Below are positions 33,409 through 45,479 of a stretch of DNA of 64,000 nt, piece by piece. The stretch covers positions 5,828,001-5,892,000 of the forward strand of contig NC_057316.1 in the NCBI RefSeq assembly GCF_000687475.1. Reading direction: 5' to 3'. This DNA comes from Ustilaginoidea virens. Its lineage: Eukaryota; Ascomycota; Sordariomycetes; Hypocreales; Clavicipitaceae. The notes under the pieces are model-generated. The model searched no databases. It was not told the DNA's origin and saw nothing but the letters and a program-made list of their open reading frames with translations. The translations under genes and the position numbers were made by a program. The stretch's first letter is position 1. Every line of letters starts with the position of its first letter.

Positions 33409-36400
33409 TGTCTTGACATGTTTTTTTATGAAAAAAATAATAATAATAATAATGATAAAATAAAAAGTTAAATAGATGTGATTCTTAGACAGTCTGATAT
33501 TGACTGGACACTCAATCGACCAGGTATGCCAGGATATTGATCTAGTCACCAACACGCTAGTAACCGCCCGTGACTTTGTTTGCACGGCCACATGTTGTCA
33601 CCGGGGGATGTGTTTTGAAGTATACATCAAAAGTTCATCCCATGGCGGCATGGCACGACTTCAGGGTTCTCATCCGCACCTGTGAGGCATCACCTTTTTC
33701 CTTTTTTTTTTTTTGTTAGCTTAATTCCACATTACGTACTCCATAGTACATACTTTGCCAGACTTCCCTCACTGCAGCAACAACAACCGTACTCCCTCTC
33801 TTCCCCAAAGGTGTCGGAATCCAATGGCGTCCCCGAAACACACGTATGTGTTAAACGCGTCGAGGTCGGCAGAAGCAGTGCCACAACCGCCTGGTGTCCC
33901 GGTCTCCAGACGGCTCACTACGCCCTTGCAGCGGTCAGAACTCGAACGCCAAAGGCAGACGAAAGGGGAAGGGGGGGGGGACTCGCGGCTCTCGGTACCG
34001 AGTACGCCGCTTCGACGTCGTCTCATGAGCCGTCATTACGAGCCTCGGCGAGAACGTTTCTGTGGCGGGCGGCTATCACAGGACGATGCCCCTGCAAACC
34101 TGCTGCAGCAGTTGCCACGTCCGTCCGTGCAGTAGATGCGATGCAGTGCTGCCCGTTGGAAGAGCCATCAACCGCCGTCACGCCGCACCGCAACTTGCCC
34201 CTTTCTGGGATGCCGGGATGCAACCCCCCACTCGTTGATCGGGTCTTGCTCATCATATCCTGACTCTTTCCCCTCGACAGGGTACAATGCAGCTCGTTCC
34301 CGAGCCCCTGCCGCGGTGGCGTTCCATGGTCCCCGGGATCGATGTGATGGTGCAAAAGCGCAACCTCGTCGAGTGCTTTTGCTCGCTCTCGGACGCGTGA
34401 CAGCAGCTATGGAGCATGCCCTGCGCTGGGCATGTGCGGCAAGAGCATCTAACTAACTGTGTGTATCCGTAGCCTGGCACAACATAAGACAGCTCGATGT
34501 TTACTTCGTACGTTCCGCAGTGACGTGGAGGTATTTGAACCCGATTGAAGAGAAGGGCGAAATCACCGGTGCAAGCAACTGCGACTTGGAGTCTCCGTCA
34601 ATCGACAACGCAACTGGCGACTGGATCAAGAAACACGACGCAGCAAAAATGTGGTAGCGACGCAGCCCCCATTCCTAATTCATGGTAGCCGCAGCTGTCA
34701 TGGCGCGCCGTTTATCCTGCCAATCGTCTCAACAGTCAATACTCGAATACTCTGTTTTTCCTGGAGATTTTATATTGCCCTGTTTGCCACGTAGCCGCAG
34801 ATAATTTTACGCCTTCGGGGGTACCTAGCACCTACAGAGAACACGGCTTCCAGCAAGTCAAGCACGGCCCACGATCAAGTCGGCTACATGTTGGAGAATA
34901 TGCTGCTTTTGTTTGGCTCGCATATCATTTCCTATGATGTGCCGCGCCTCAACCTATTTCAGAATCGAGACAAACCTTCCCCTTTCTAGACAGCTTTTTC
35001 TTATCTGCAGCCTTCTGCTGCTGCATTCAACCTAATCCTATCAAACGTTTCCCCTGCGCGTTCCAACAACAGGAGCAACAGTAGTACAAGGGGCTAGCCA
35101 CCTTTCGAGTCCCAGACCACCCGGTTTTTGGTACATATAGCTAGCGCCTATGCGGACGCTGGTGCTGGATCGGGGCCAGGCTAGGGTTATTAGGGCCGGA
35201 ATCGCAGGTACTCCCGCGTTGTCCCTAAGTTCGTACTGGGGCTCATGGAGGAGGTTAAACCACCAAGAAGGCTGTGAGCGTGGCTGTCATGCAGGGCTCC
35301 TGGCTCTCTGTTACATAGCACTTTGGCTGGCTGCCTTATCACGTCTCACCTACATACGGATTACTGCCTCATCCGCACCACCCTGCCCTGCCTCTATTGT
35401 AGGCAATCGTGGCAGTGGCAGGACAGGCGGCAGGAACTCGCTAGCCCGGGCGAATTCGTTTCGGCTTTTGAAGTGACAGAGGGCATGGCATACGAAGGTT
35501 CACGGCCCTCTACTCCGTACTGAGAAAGTCCATTTCATACCCAGACTCATGAAACGATCCCGCCCTGGTCGCGCGTCAACATGGTAGGTTATCAATGGGA
35601 ATAACTCCGTAGCCGGCGCTAGGAAGAGCACGCCCCAGGCAGCAAGGATTACAGGACGGGCCCAGGCCGACGGATTCCGCGTCTGATAATGTTAAATTGG
35701 GTGGGTGTAACCTGACAGCCCTATCCATATCGGTCTGGAGCCAAGGCCTGGCTGGGAAGCCGGCGACGGTGTGACGGGACGACTGAGTTTCAGGCTTTGC
35801 TCCCCTTTTCGAGGCCTTTTTCTCAGGACATGGGGGAAACAAAACAGAGGCTGGCCAGGAGGCTAGTATAGCAGTTGTAGCGACTGCCGGTGCACACCCC
35901 GTTTGCTAAATAAGTTTGGGGAAGTGGAGTGAGATTTCAAGCCATATTTGACCGCTGTATAGGCTTTCCCGTACTCCGCAGTCAAGACTGGAAAAGGCGG
36001 CACTCGTGTTTCTGTCCAACGGGTGTCTCGACGGATAAAAGTGGCGGGAGACCATCTGCAGTAGCTGGTTTAGGTAGGCGCAGCCAAGGCTTATCACAAT
36101 GCATGCAGGCTTCCATTGTCGGAGCTGTCGGAGCTGTCGGAGCTGTCGGAGCTGTCGGAGCCAGAGAGAATGTCGACCGGCTGCTTATCTACCTACCTAG
36201 TAGGTACTAGGTAGGTATCCGCATCCCATGAGATGTTGGTCGCTTGAAATTCTACAGCGTCAATGAGCGGCAAAACCTTGTGGACGGATTCCGGGGGAGA
36301 GAAATAGGGGGGGCGCTTACCCTCTGGTAAAATGAGAGTAGTTACTGTACATGTAGTCAGCTCCCGCGTCCCAGTGCCCCTTTTCGCGCCAGGATCAGCA

Positions 36401-38880
36401 TTATACGGGCGGTTCCGTGACTTTTTTCGTCGACTTACTCGTCAACCCCAGGCCCTGCTAATCGGCTTCGATGAAATTTGGACGAAAGATGATCGATGGA
36501 AGCTGTGGTGAGCGTGGCCAGCTGGCTTTGTTGACCCAGGGTTGTCGACGCAACTGCGTAACCATTGAGGGCTCTGATCTGCCAAAGGATGATGAGGTGT
36601 CTCAAGACGAAGCAAAGTTATCAAGTCCATACGGACTACGGAGTAGTCTGATGCAGAGTCGAGACTATACACTCCAGGCTCTCTCTATCGACTCCAAACA
36701 GCGGTGCCACCAGGTTGATGCCGTATGTGGGTCGCTAGGACATGTTTGAGCTAACCATGACGATGAAACACGACCTTCTTTTCCCGTTTCTGGCCATTTT
36801 GCGTTTATGATGTAGGATTTTTGGGTTGTATCCAGGTAAAATTGATGCACCCCAGCATGGACGGGGGGGATTTAGTCACAATCCTCCCGCCCACCATACC
36901 TAGGAGGCAGGAGGTAGGAGGTGTCTGGTTGATGTTGACCCTTTACCTCCTGCCAGGCCCTAGGTGCCTAACTTTAGATACCTCCTATATACCTACCTAG
37001 GTACCTAAGGTAGTGAGCCGACCTCGTACATCCCAGGTACTCCACCTCCAGGAGGTAGGGATGAAGAATGGGGCACATGGGTTTTATCGATATTTCACGA
37101 ATTGGCGTCAACTCTTCTACTAATGCCGAGATGGGCTGACCACCGCTCTGCTTGACGCTTGAGCAAGCCCAGCACACAACAGAGTTCCAGGATTAGTTGT
37201 ACCTTCATGCTAGCACAACAGCACGACCCTGCGAGGCCCTGCCACTGCCCCTGCTAGCAACCGACCTGCGGATGCGGAGTAGGTGCCTGGTGGTCGGGGG
37301 GAGGGGTACAGGTAGGTGGGTACCTCTAGGTGCTGAGAGGATCTGTCGTGTACATCCTACTGGCCGCTCGTACGCACGTACAACAGGACTGCATGGGACC
37401 AGATGAAATGAAGATTATTTGCCAGGACAAAGCTGCATCAGACGCAATTCGTAGACGAGTTGCTTTTTAAAGTACAAATAGGGGAAAAAAAGAAAAAAGA
37501 AGGAAAGATGGCGAGAAGTGACGCGGTGAGCTTTCCCTTGGGCCATTGTCAGGCGAGTCTCTCGAGTCTCGGGAGACATTACGTACCTTATTATACATTC
37601 GTGGCTGACTGATTGGACTGCTGACGCCCTGTGCGGGGCCCAGTAATCTGATTAATCACCCGCGCATGGCAGCCAGTGGCGGCGGCTGGTCCACCCGTCC
37701 GTCCCCATTCACGTCCATCGTCCACATCCCCGTCCACATCCCCGTCCACATCCACGTACACCCACATCCACGTTTCCATGGGATGGGGTCAAACTTACGT
37801 ACGAATGAAATGACGTTGCAGTGGGAGTGAAGAAAGGCGAGGGATCTTTGCTCCACTCGCAGGCGGTGGTTGGCTCAGAGACTCCCGCCCAGGAAATCCA
37901 CTCCCCATTTTTTTTCGGCCTTTTCGCTTCCCCTTTCTTATCCTTGCGGGAGCCCCGTACCTGCTACCTACTACAGGAACGTCCGTGTTTCTTGTCCGGT
38001 CTCCGAATGGACTCGGTACCTCGCCAGGACGACGAGAGGCGGACGTGTGTTTTTCGACGAAGCCCGTGCTGTTGTGCTACCCTCCCTCCCTACCCGTCCG
38101 GATTCCGTACCTCAGCCTTGCTCGCTGTTGGCTGTCTCGACCGGGATGGCGGTTATACTTTGCGTCTGCCCTTCTTTTTCACAAGAAAAAAGAACGAAAG
38201 AACGAAAGAAAGAAAGAAAGAAAAAAAATTGTCTCTCTCTATTATTCCGGCGCCTTTCTGAAAAGTCCAGGAGTCCAGGATAGCACAGGACAAGGAAAGC
38301 GTACGGCACCCCCTCTCGACTTCGTGCACTGTTTTTCGGGTTGTCGTGTGCATCCTGCATGCAATCTGCCCGCATCTTGGTTCTCGCCCAGAACCTTCCC
38401 CTGCTCATGGCTCCTGCCTTTTTGTTTTAGCTTTGGTCAGCTTGAGCTCGCTCGACATGGGGAACAAGCCCATCGAGGCATCCCTCCCCTCTTACCACCA
38501 AGTTCGCTGCTGAGACCGGCTGACTGCCTGGCCTCTACTCCGTACTGTCCCTTTCATGCATACCTATACCTGTCTTATGGCGTTGACGGCACAGATGATA
38601 GAGACGACGAAAGCGATCCGAGGCTGAGTGCCCGACGGCTGTCCATGTCCAAGAAGCTACATGTGCACCAGCACAAGAAGCATTTCACCCATGCTTCCTT
38701 GGCAGGCCATTTTTGCCTTGCAGTTCGGCTCGACTGCTTCCATTGCTGACTCCTGGATGTACTAGAGTTGTCCTACATTTTTGGCAAATTTTTGGTCATT
38801 TTCTTTGTATTCAGTTCGCCCTCCCAGTTCTCTTACTCTATATCCATCTCACCTCTATCCTGTCTCACTCCCAAACCATC
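33409..38880. other. Gene-poor stretch, 5.5 kb
   Basis: No open frame with family resemblance. Contents: TACTCCGTAC motifs (35511, 35971, 36637, 38536), GGTACCTA-type inverted repeats (36188-36218, 36895-37020), a 9-bp repeat (36118-36162), an AAAG repeat near 38195-38228, and hexamer CCACAT repeats near 37720-37770. The right end (37800-38880) is CT-rich and probably the leader and promoter of the next gene. Confidence 0.55.
36118..36162. repeat. 9-bp tandem repeat GTCGGAGCT, five copies
   Basis: Five head-to-tail copies, the last with a final C instead of T. The period is a multiple of 3, but there is no supported coding frame around it. Confidence 0.9.
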
Positions 38881-41800
38881 ATGGCGATCAGAGCCGGATG
38901 CGCAATGGGCAGCATTGTCGCCTTTGAAGGAACGCCCGACGTTGTGTTGACGCAGCTTCGTTTGCTACCTCCCTCACCATATACTCTGATCCTGCCTAGC
39001 ATCATGCCATACATTAAACCGAGAGACGGAGCTCGCTGTTTCGATGCCCGTGATTTCATCCGGCAAGTTCACCTGGCTTTCCAAGCACGTAACCAGGCTG
39101 CCCGCGATTTTCTAGATGGCTCAACAGCGGACCGCAAGCGATTGGTTTTTCTCAATGGAGGCACCCTAGGAGCTCAAGCGCTTTGCGTAAAGAAGATTAT
39201 GGAGTATGAGACCCAAGGCGACCAGGCCCAAGCGGAATACATCTTCCAACAGATAGCCAAAGACGGACTGGCTGGGCCGGACGAGAACGATACGCCCTTC
39301 CCTGGCATGCTGAACCGAAGCGCATCTGATGACTCGGATTATCCGTCGTACGGCCATGTCTTGGAGGAAGACCCCATCACAAAAGCTATGCGGGCAGCTG
39401 ATGCCCTGGACCGTCAAACGGCAAATCTGCAGCCTTCAGGCGACCTTAACTTCACAATGCCATCTCGGAAGCGTAGCTCAAGTCTGCCCGTGTATGGATA
39501 TTGCGACGATTTTGACGACTCATCAACGCCCTATTACGTATTCGGTGCTCCACCAAACCAGGAAGATGGTACTGCTGAAGTTTTCCCCGACAGCCTGCGT
39601 GCTACCCCGAACCAAAGGCTCAGTGTCATGCAGCCCACGCCGGAATCTCCAGACACGACACAGCCTAGATCAGACCTTCCGTCGCCGAGCATCTATTCTA
39701 CTAGCGGTGTAGGAGAATCTCACGACCCCAACGCGCATGGTCGTCAGTTGACTACGTCAGTCGCTCCTTCTCCGGCGTCGGAAACCTCCAGTATGTCGTT
39801 TTCGGAACACGTTGTGTTTGGCGAAGCTTCCGTGCTGGACATGCGACGGATGTCGAAACGAAACTCGCTCTTCAGGGCAAAATCACTTGACAGAAAGTAT
39901 TCTGCTGACCCCAGGGTTCGACATTTTGGTATGCCGACCGAGTCGTGGCTGGATGAATCAGACACTCCCAGAATTTCGCAACACACCCTACCTACAACTT
40001 TGCCTTCACAGATGCAAAATGCACAATGGCTCCAGACTGTTGTCGATAAACCGCGAACCGTGGTGGTGAAAGCACAGAAACGTCCTGACGAGATGGAGCC
40101 GGTTCTCGGGTGGGAAGAATGGAGGGCCTCCAACTCTGTTGGAAAGGTCGAGTCGAGATATGTTGACCGATGCACAAATACTCGGTACAGTTTCGCCACG
40201 ACTCCGGTGTTTGAGCCGATTCTGAGCCCGGTAGAAGATTTGATTGTTTTTTTCAAGGATGATGCACAAGATTTCCCGCTCGAATCAGCCATCAGCACGT
40301 TCAGAAACCGCCGTTATCCTGTCTTGTCCTATTCGCCTGCTCCATCCGATGTCGAAAATATGGCCGAATCTCTGCCTGGCACTCCCACCCCGTTGTCGCC
40401 TACGGCAGCGGACCCATTGAGTATCAATATCAAATCGCCCGACGCTGCGTTGCCCAGCTTGGACGACTGTGACCCTTTTGCCTACGCACCGTCAAAGTGT
40501 CAAGGCCCCAAAGTTGCAGAGCTTGCTGCCGCAGTGGCACTGGCCCGACGGCCGACTCCTTCTCAAGCATCTGTCCCGACAATATCCACATTCCATGAGC
40601 AGAGGGTCCATGAATTCAGCATCAGTTGCAGCCAAACGGCGGTATCGATACAAAACTCTCTGCGGGCCGTTCTAGGCGAGCATTTCCCGCCCGATACGGC
40701 AGGCTACGGACCGTTGCAGTTCTCTCCTCTTCCGGAGTTTGATGGCCTCTGGAAACCCATCCTCAGAGATAAGGAGCCAAACAGATGGCAGAAGGACGAC
40801 GGCAGCCGCACTCAAATCCTGGCCATTGGCCCACAAAGAGGCGTCGAGAAGAAATATTCGCTGGCGATGATTGGGAGGCTGGAAGAGGTTGGCAGGAAAT
40901 CATGCGAGGTTTCTAAAACCGATCGTGTGGATTTCAGGTGAGCGACGTCTCGTCGAGCGATTTCTTGCCACGCCCCCTTTATGCTGACCATTGCCGACAG
41001 GTATCTTCTTGCCAAGGCGATGCAGGAGTTTACTGCACGACGACTGGCCGACCAGACGGATAATCCATTCACCAACTCAAACCTGCTGGCGACGCTGCTC
41101 ATTCCACCTCTAGAGACTTACCTTGACTTGCATTCAGAAGTTCAATATCTGTTGCTGACATACCCACCAGAGCACTTATCGACCGTGTTGGCCCTGCAGA
41201 ATCTTGTGGGCGTTGATGTGTTGAAGGTAGCCCAGATTGTTGAGTCAATTAGGGAAGACGACTTGACCTTAACCCACACTAGGCGGCGGGGATCAATCGA
41301 TAAGAAGTCGGACAGCAAGCCGGCTCAACCCTTGCTCTTGTCCAGGTCGTCGTCGACGTATATTTCCCCATCCCAAGAAAACTACTGGTTGACTTGTAGT
41401 GCCTCGGAGGAGGACATTGCCACTTTCGTCTCCAGAGTGTGGAACATAGACACGGAACAAGACGAGTCTTCGCTGCCCTCTGAGCAAGCAGCAGAAAAGC
41501 CCAGAAAGAAGCGGCCACCGCCTCTGAGCCTGGAAAAAGAAGACGTCAAGGAGACTTCGGTGTTGGTGCTTCAGAGCCCCCTGTCGTCGACTAGGATGCT
41601 GGTGCCGCCTCCGGAGCCTGAATCGTCTGCTCTTCCTGTGCGCGCTCTGTCCATTGCGGACAGTATCGAGACGAGCAAAATGTTGAAGAGCAAAAGCAGC
41701 CGCAGCAATACACGAGCAACGAACGGCCCTAGAGGCGGACCAGAGTCTTCCAAAGGCTTCTACATGAATGATGACAGCGACGACGACATGGATGAGCGGA

Positions 41801-41883
41801 GACTCATGCCAGTCTGTTTGCAGAAGAAGGTCGCTCCGAAACCCAGCAGCCGAAAGGCTCTCAAGTTTTTGGGGCTAGCCTAA
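38881..41883 (+). CDS. Large conserved fungal protein of unknown function
   Basis: Exons 38881-40937 and 41001-41883; 979 aa. The ATG at 38881 is preferred to 38713 because the N-terminus from it (AIRAGCAMGSIVAFEGTPD) looks like the conserved beginning of fungal proteins sometimes labelled 'gastric mucin-like', a name I recall and cannot verify. An ordered N-terminal block (about 1-170: LRLLPPSPYTLILPSI, DARDFIRQVHLAFQARN, RLVFLNGGTLGAQALC) is followed by a long Ser/Thr/Pro-rich region, a second ordered block around residues 600-780 (FSISCSQTAVSIQNSLRAVL, RYLLAKAMQEFTARR, LETYLDLHSEVQYLLLTYPPEHLSTVLALQNLVGVD), and a Ser/Arg-rich basic tail. No signal peptide or membrane helix. The 63-nt intron (GTGAGC...GACAG) joins VDFR to YLLAK. 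Function unknown. Confidence 0.75.
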
Positions 41884-43520
41884 CCTCACCCTCGTTGTGA
41901 TAAAAAAATGGTGCACAACTTGTCTGGGTCTGAGCTTTCTGTGATGCCCAGGACGCTTGATTTGTTGCTGTTGATTTACCTGTTTGCAATTTTCCCCCAT
42001 CTTCCTGCTTGTATTTCTGCTTCCGTTTCCGTTTCCGTTTCTGGCTTCTTGTCTTGTTTCTTTACTTTTCTCAATCTCTTATCGACTTTGCTCGTGTACC
42101 AGCCGAACGAACCTCCTCCGGGTTCGAACTCGGCCGAGGGGCCGACTCACACGACTGAGCCAAGATGCGCGCGAGGGCCTGCATGTTTTTGCGAGCCATC
42201 TGATTTGGAGCAGTGAGCAAGGTGCTGCTTGAAAAGCTGTCTCCTGCCCCACAACGCTTAAGCGTTGGTTTGTTTTTACACTGGGCAACATGGTACAGGA
42301 AGCAGGACGAGCGAGGACTGGTAATGGCTGGTTCCAAAAGGATGGCAGAGCGCGGAAAAGACACACCGCCGCTGTAACCCTTGATGACGCTTGGCGAATG
42401 GCCATGGTGTGTTTCACTCGAGCAATAGGCCCCGTCAGCATGAATGTTTAGCCCTAGTCGTGCCATGCCGTGCCGTGCCGTGCCGAGCTGTCCTTGGGCC
42501 GAGTGTTTGCAGCGATTGTCCTGTCCCGCACCAGACCGCGCGGTGCAGCAGTAATGAATGGCCTCCAGCTCACTCGGTGCTTGATCCCTCCGAGAGCAAA
42601 TGGATGGATTACAAGTCCCGGGCGCCTGATGAATCACACACTCATCAGACACACTCATCAGAGAACCCTTCACAGACCCCGACGCGCGCGGCAACGTCAA
42701 CTTTGTATTAAGATGCCCACTCTGTTCGCACACGCAAAAAGGTTACATGGAAAAGAGGACCAACAAGACAACGAAAGAGACATCGAAAAAAGAAAAGACA
42801 CAAGCATCAAGACGGGGCCAAGAAAAACCGACAGCCCAAGTTTCCAGTTGACCCCCCTTGCAGTAGGAAAACTCGGAACCAGCACGGCAGGCAAGAACGA
42901 ACGAGCTGGGGCAAAAGACACAGCGGAAAGGGGGGCGCGGCGCCAACCTACCGTCAGCTACCGCTTAAAGTTGACTTTTGACCTCAAGGCAGGCAACGTC
43001 GCACGCGCATAACAAGGCAGCTCGACCGACCAGTCTGGCATCTCCAGCGTTTTCCCCAGCACTCCCTTGATCCTCGTATGCCGTGGGCGACTGGGTCCGC
43101 ACATGTTTGCTTGCATGACAAGATACATCGTGTTCGTGTTGTGTCGTGTCGTGTCGTGTTTCGTGTGTTGTTTCGTGTGCAGCGCAACCGCACCCTTCTC
43201 GTTGCTTCTCATTGCTCAACAAGGTGCATGGTCTCATGGCCCGTTTGTACAAGGAGAGAGAGGGAGAAAATCCAATTGGACATGATTCAGTCTATGCGCA
43301 GGACAGGAGGCAAAAGGAAAAAGGGCAAGAAGAAAAAAAAAAGAAAAACAGGAAAGTGGAGGGACATAAAAAAAAAAACCAATGGAAACTAAACAACAAA
43401 GCAGGAATCAGACATGTCATCAGTTAATTTGCCCAGTCGTTTCTCTTTGCTTGGCGCCGCTCCTCTCCTCGCCCAAAAACTACGTCGCTGACTCGAACAT
43501 CTAAAACACTCCGTCGACAT
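41884..43520. other. Intergenic, convergent: unknown gene / YPT1
   Basis: Open frames such as 42071-42733 (minus) have no family resemblance. GCCGT and CGTGT pentamer repeats lie near 42463-42487 and 43136-43163. A-rich tracts near 43310-43390. Confidence 0.55.
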
Positions 43521-44694
43521 CTAGCAGCAGCTGTTGCTTGAGGAGGAGCCCACGCCCTGGCCCTGTCCAACTTGCACGCTGGGCTTGGTGTTGTTGGCCG
43601 TCGTCGTACCCATGCGCTCCTTAATCTGTCGGGCCATGGTCAAGAAGGCTTGCTCAACGTTGCTAGCGTTCTTGGCCGAGGTCTCGAGGAACGGGATGCC
43701 CAGGCTATCGGCGAATTCCTGAAGCTTCAAGTTAGCCAAAACATTTCATTTTTGCTTGACACTGCGCCCGATATTCATCAAAACCGTCGCCATCGGTCAG
43801 ACGCTCGGAGACCGAGAAGAGAAAAAAAAAAAGAGAGACCATTTTCCCCAGCGTATGCTCTGCGGTGTGGTGCACCCAGTCGCGTCTTACCTTTGCAACT
43901 GTGTATTCCACAACCTTCTTATCCGACATGTCGCTCTTGTTTCCAACGAGAAGCTTGTTGACGCCTTCAGTGGCATACCGGTCAATTTCTTGGAGCCATT
44001 GCTTAACATTGTTGAATGAGTCCATGTCGGTCACATCGTAGACGACGCAGATGCCATGCGCACCGCGATAGTAGGATGAAGTGATGGTACGGAATCTTTC
44101 TTGGCCAGCCGTGTCCCACTGTGCACAGAGTCAGTCATGAGCCCACCATCCCCCCAATTTCCGTTTGGGTCATGATGCGTATCGATGGCATGGTTTTTTT
44201 TAAATAGAGTGACTGACGATTTGCAGCTTCACCGTCTTCCCATCCAGCTCTATCGTTCGAATTTTCTACCAGTCGTTAGCTGCTGCGTGGGCATTCCCAG
44301 GAACGAGGGTCAGGGGGGAAAAAATGGTATTACATACAAAGTCGACACCGATGGTGGAAATGTAAGACTCGGTGTAGGTGTCGTCGGCAAATCGGAGCAA
44401 CAGGCAAGACTTGCCAACACCGGAGTCACCGATGAGCAGGAGCTTGAAAAGATAGTCGTATCTGATGGGGAGTGTCAGCGTCCAAAAAAGACTACGCACG
44501 GCCCCATCTGCGCAGCGGGCAGTGTGTATCGGGCTACGCGGCACGAGAGGGAAGAGCAAATCGGCGGTGGCACTCTATCGTAGACTTGGGGTCAGTTTTC
44601 ATTCATCATTCGGTACAGAACAGATACGGCCGTCAGGAGTCGGCACGCCGGTTGGCCCAGCTCGGAGGGGGAGCGCATACAACTCTGGATTCAT
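43521..44694 (-). CDS. YPT1: Rab1-type small GTPase Ypt1
   Basis: Exons, in transcript order, 44694-44681, 44461-44338, 44265-44218, 44118-43891, 43718-43521; 203 aa. Ypt1 controls ER-to-Golgi transport and early autophagy. All G boxes are present: [19 protein letters not shown] with the effector Thr, WDTAGQE, GNKSD and ETSAK. The C-terminal CC is the geranylgeranylation site. Exon 1 is 14 nt. Its donor (GTATGC) and the acceptor ATCAG force MNPE-L-YDYLF, one leucine more than the MNPEYDYLF I expect in this family. Either the insertion is real or the start exon is mis-set. Other joins are exact. An A-run lies in the last intron. Confidence 0.92.
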
Positions 44695-45266
44695 TTTCTT
44701 CTTGGTTGGAGGTGCAGGCAGCGGGTCAAGAGAACAGGGTACGGCGATGGGAGGGTGGCGGTCGTGATGATGTTAGATCAAAGGGAATGCAGGCTGCGGA
44801 GGGTGCGAGGCGATACCAGGTACGTCAGGGACACAAACAACAAGCCACTGAGGGAGGCGGGAGCGGTGGGTGGGCGACAGGTGCTGGGTCACGTGCTGCA
44901 AAGGTTTGGTCCGAAACCTGACAATTTGGCCTCGCCTCGCGGCACTTGCCTCGGCTGCCTGAGCTGTATGTACTGTAGGTACCTATTTTCGGGGGGGTTG
45001 GGTGTGAAGGCGCCTGAGCCTGGGCCTGGGCCTGGACCTGGGCCTGGACCTGAGCCTGGGAACTGACAGTGCGTACGCCGTACAGCAGTACATGCAAGGG
45101 ACGTACCTAATGTACTGACATCTGGTTCTATGCAGGTAGCGTGTACCGAGGGTTGGTCTAGGCACCTTCTGATGAAACAACCGGATCACAAGCAGCACGC
45201 CAAAGCGCATCAAGCAGGTCAGGCGGGAACGAACCATGTGCGTCAACGGATCAATGGGTTCCCATC

Positions 45267-45298
<32 letters not shown>

Positions 45299-45479
45299 GC
45301 TCTCACTTGGTCAGATTCAATCCACCCTTGGCCCGTCATACACGCCCTTACCATCACTCGCACGACCCCGCTCCCCGTTCTTTGACCAGATCGCCGGCTG
45401 GTGGATCAGCTTGTCAACCGGAACCCAACTGTTCCCGCCCATGTTGCCTCTCACATACGCGAACCGTTCTTAAACCTCG
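44695..45479. promoter_or_regulatory. Divergent promoter region, YPT1 / unknown gene
   Basis: Has a GGGCCTGGACCT-type 12-bp repeat near 45019-45060, a CCA/TCA triplet tract near 45268-45298 and one GTAGGTACC stretch near 44975. No gene seen. Confidence 0.5.

Noticed and set aside
34500..34560. TTCAAAT stretch on the minus strand resembling a tRNA T-loop
   Set aside because: The flanking bases do not pair as a five-base T stem, and no anticodon or acceptor stem could be found.
38713..38880. N-terminal extension of the large unknown protein
   Set aside because: The added 56 residues are hydrophobic leader-like sequence from the 5' flank, while the ATG at 38881 begins the conserved-looking block.
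42071..42733. 220-residue open frame on the minus strand
   Set aside because: No domain or family resemblance and irregular amino-acid use; it lies in the convergent flank before YPT1.
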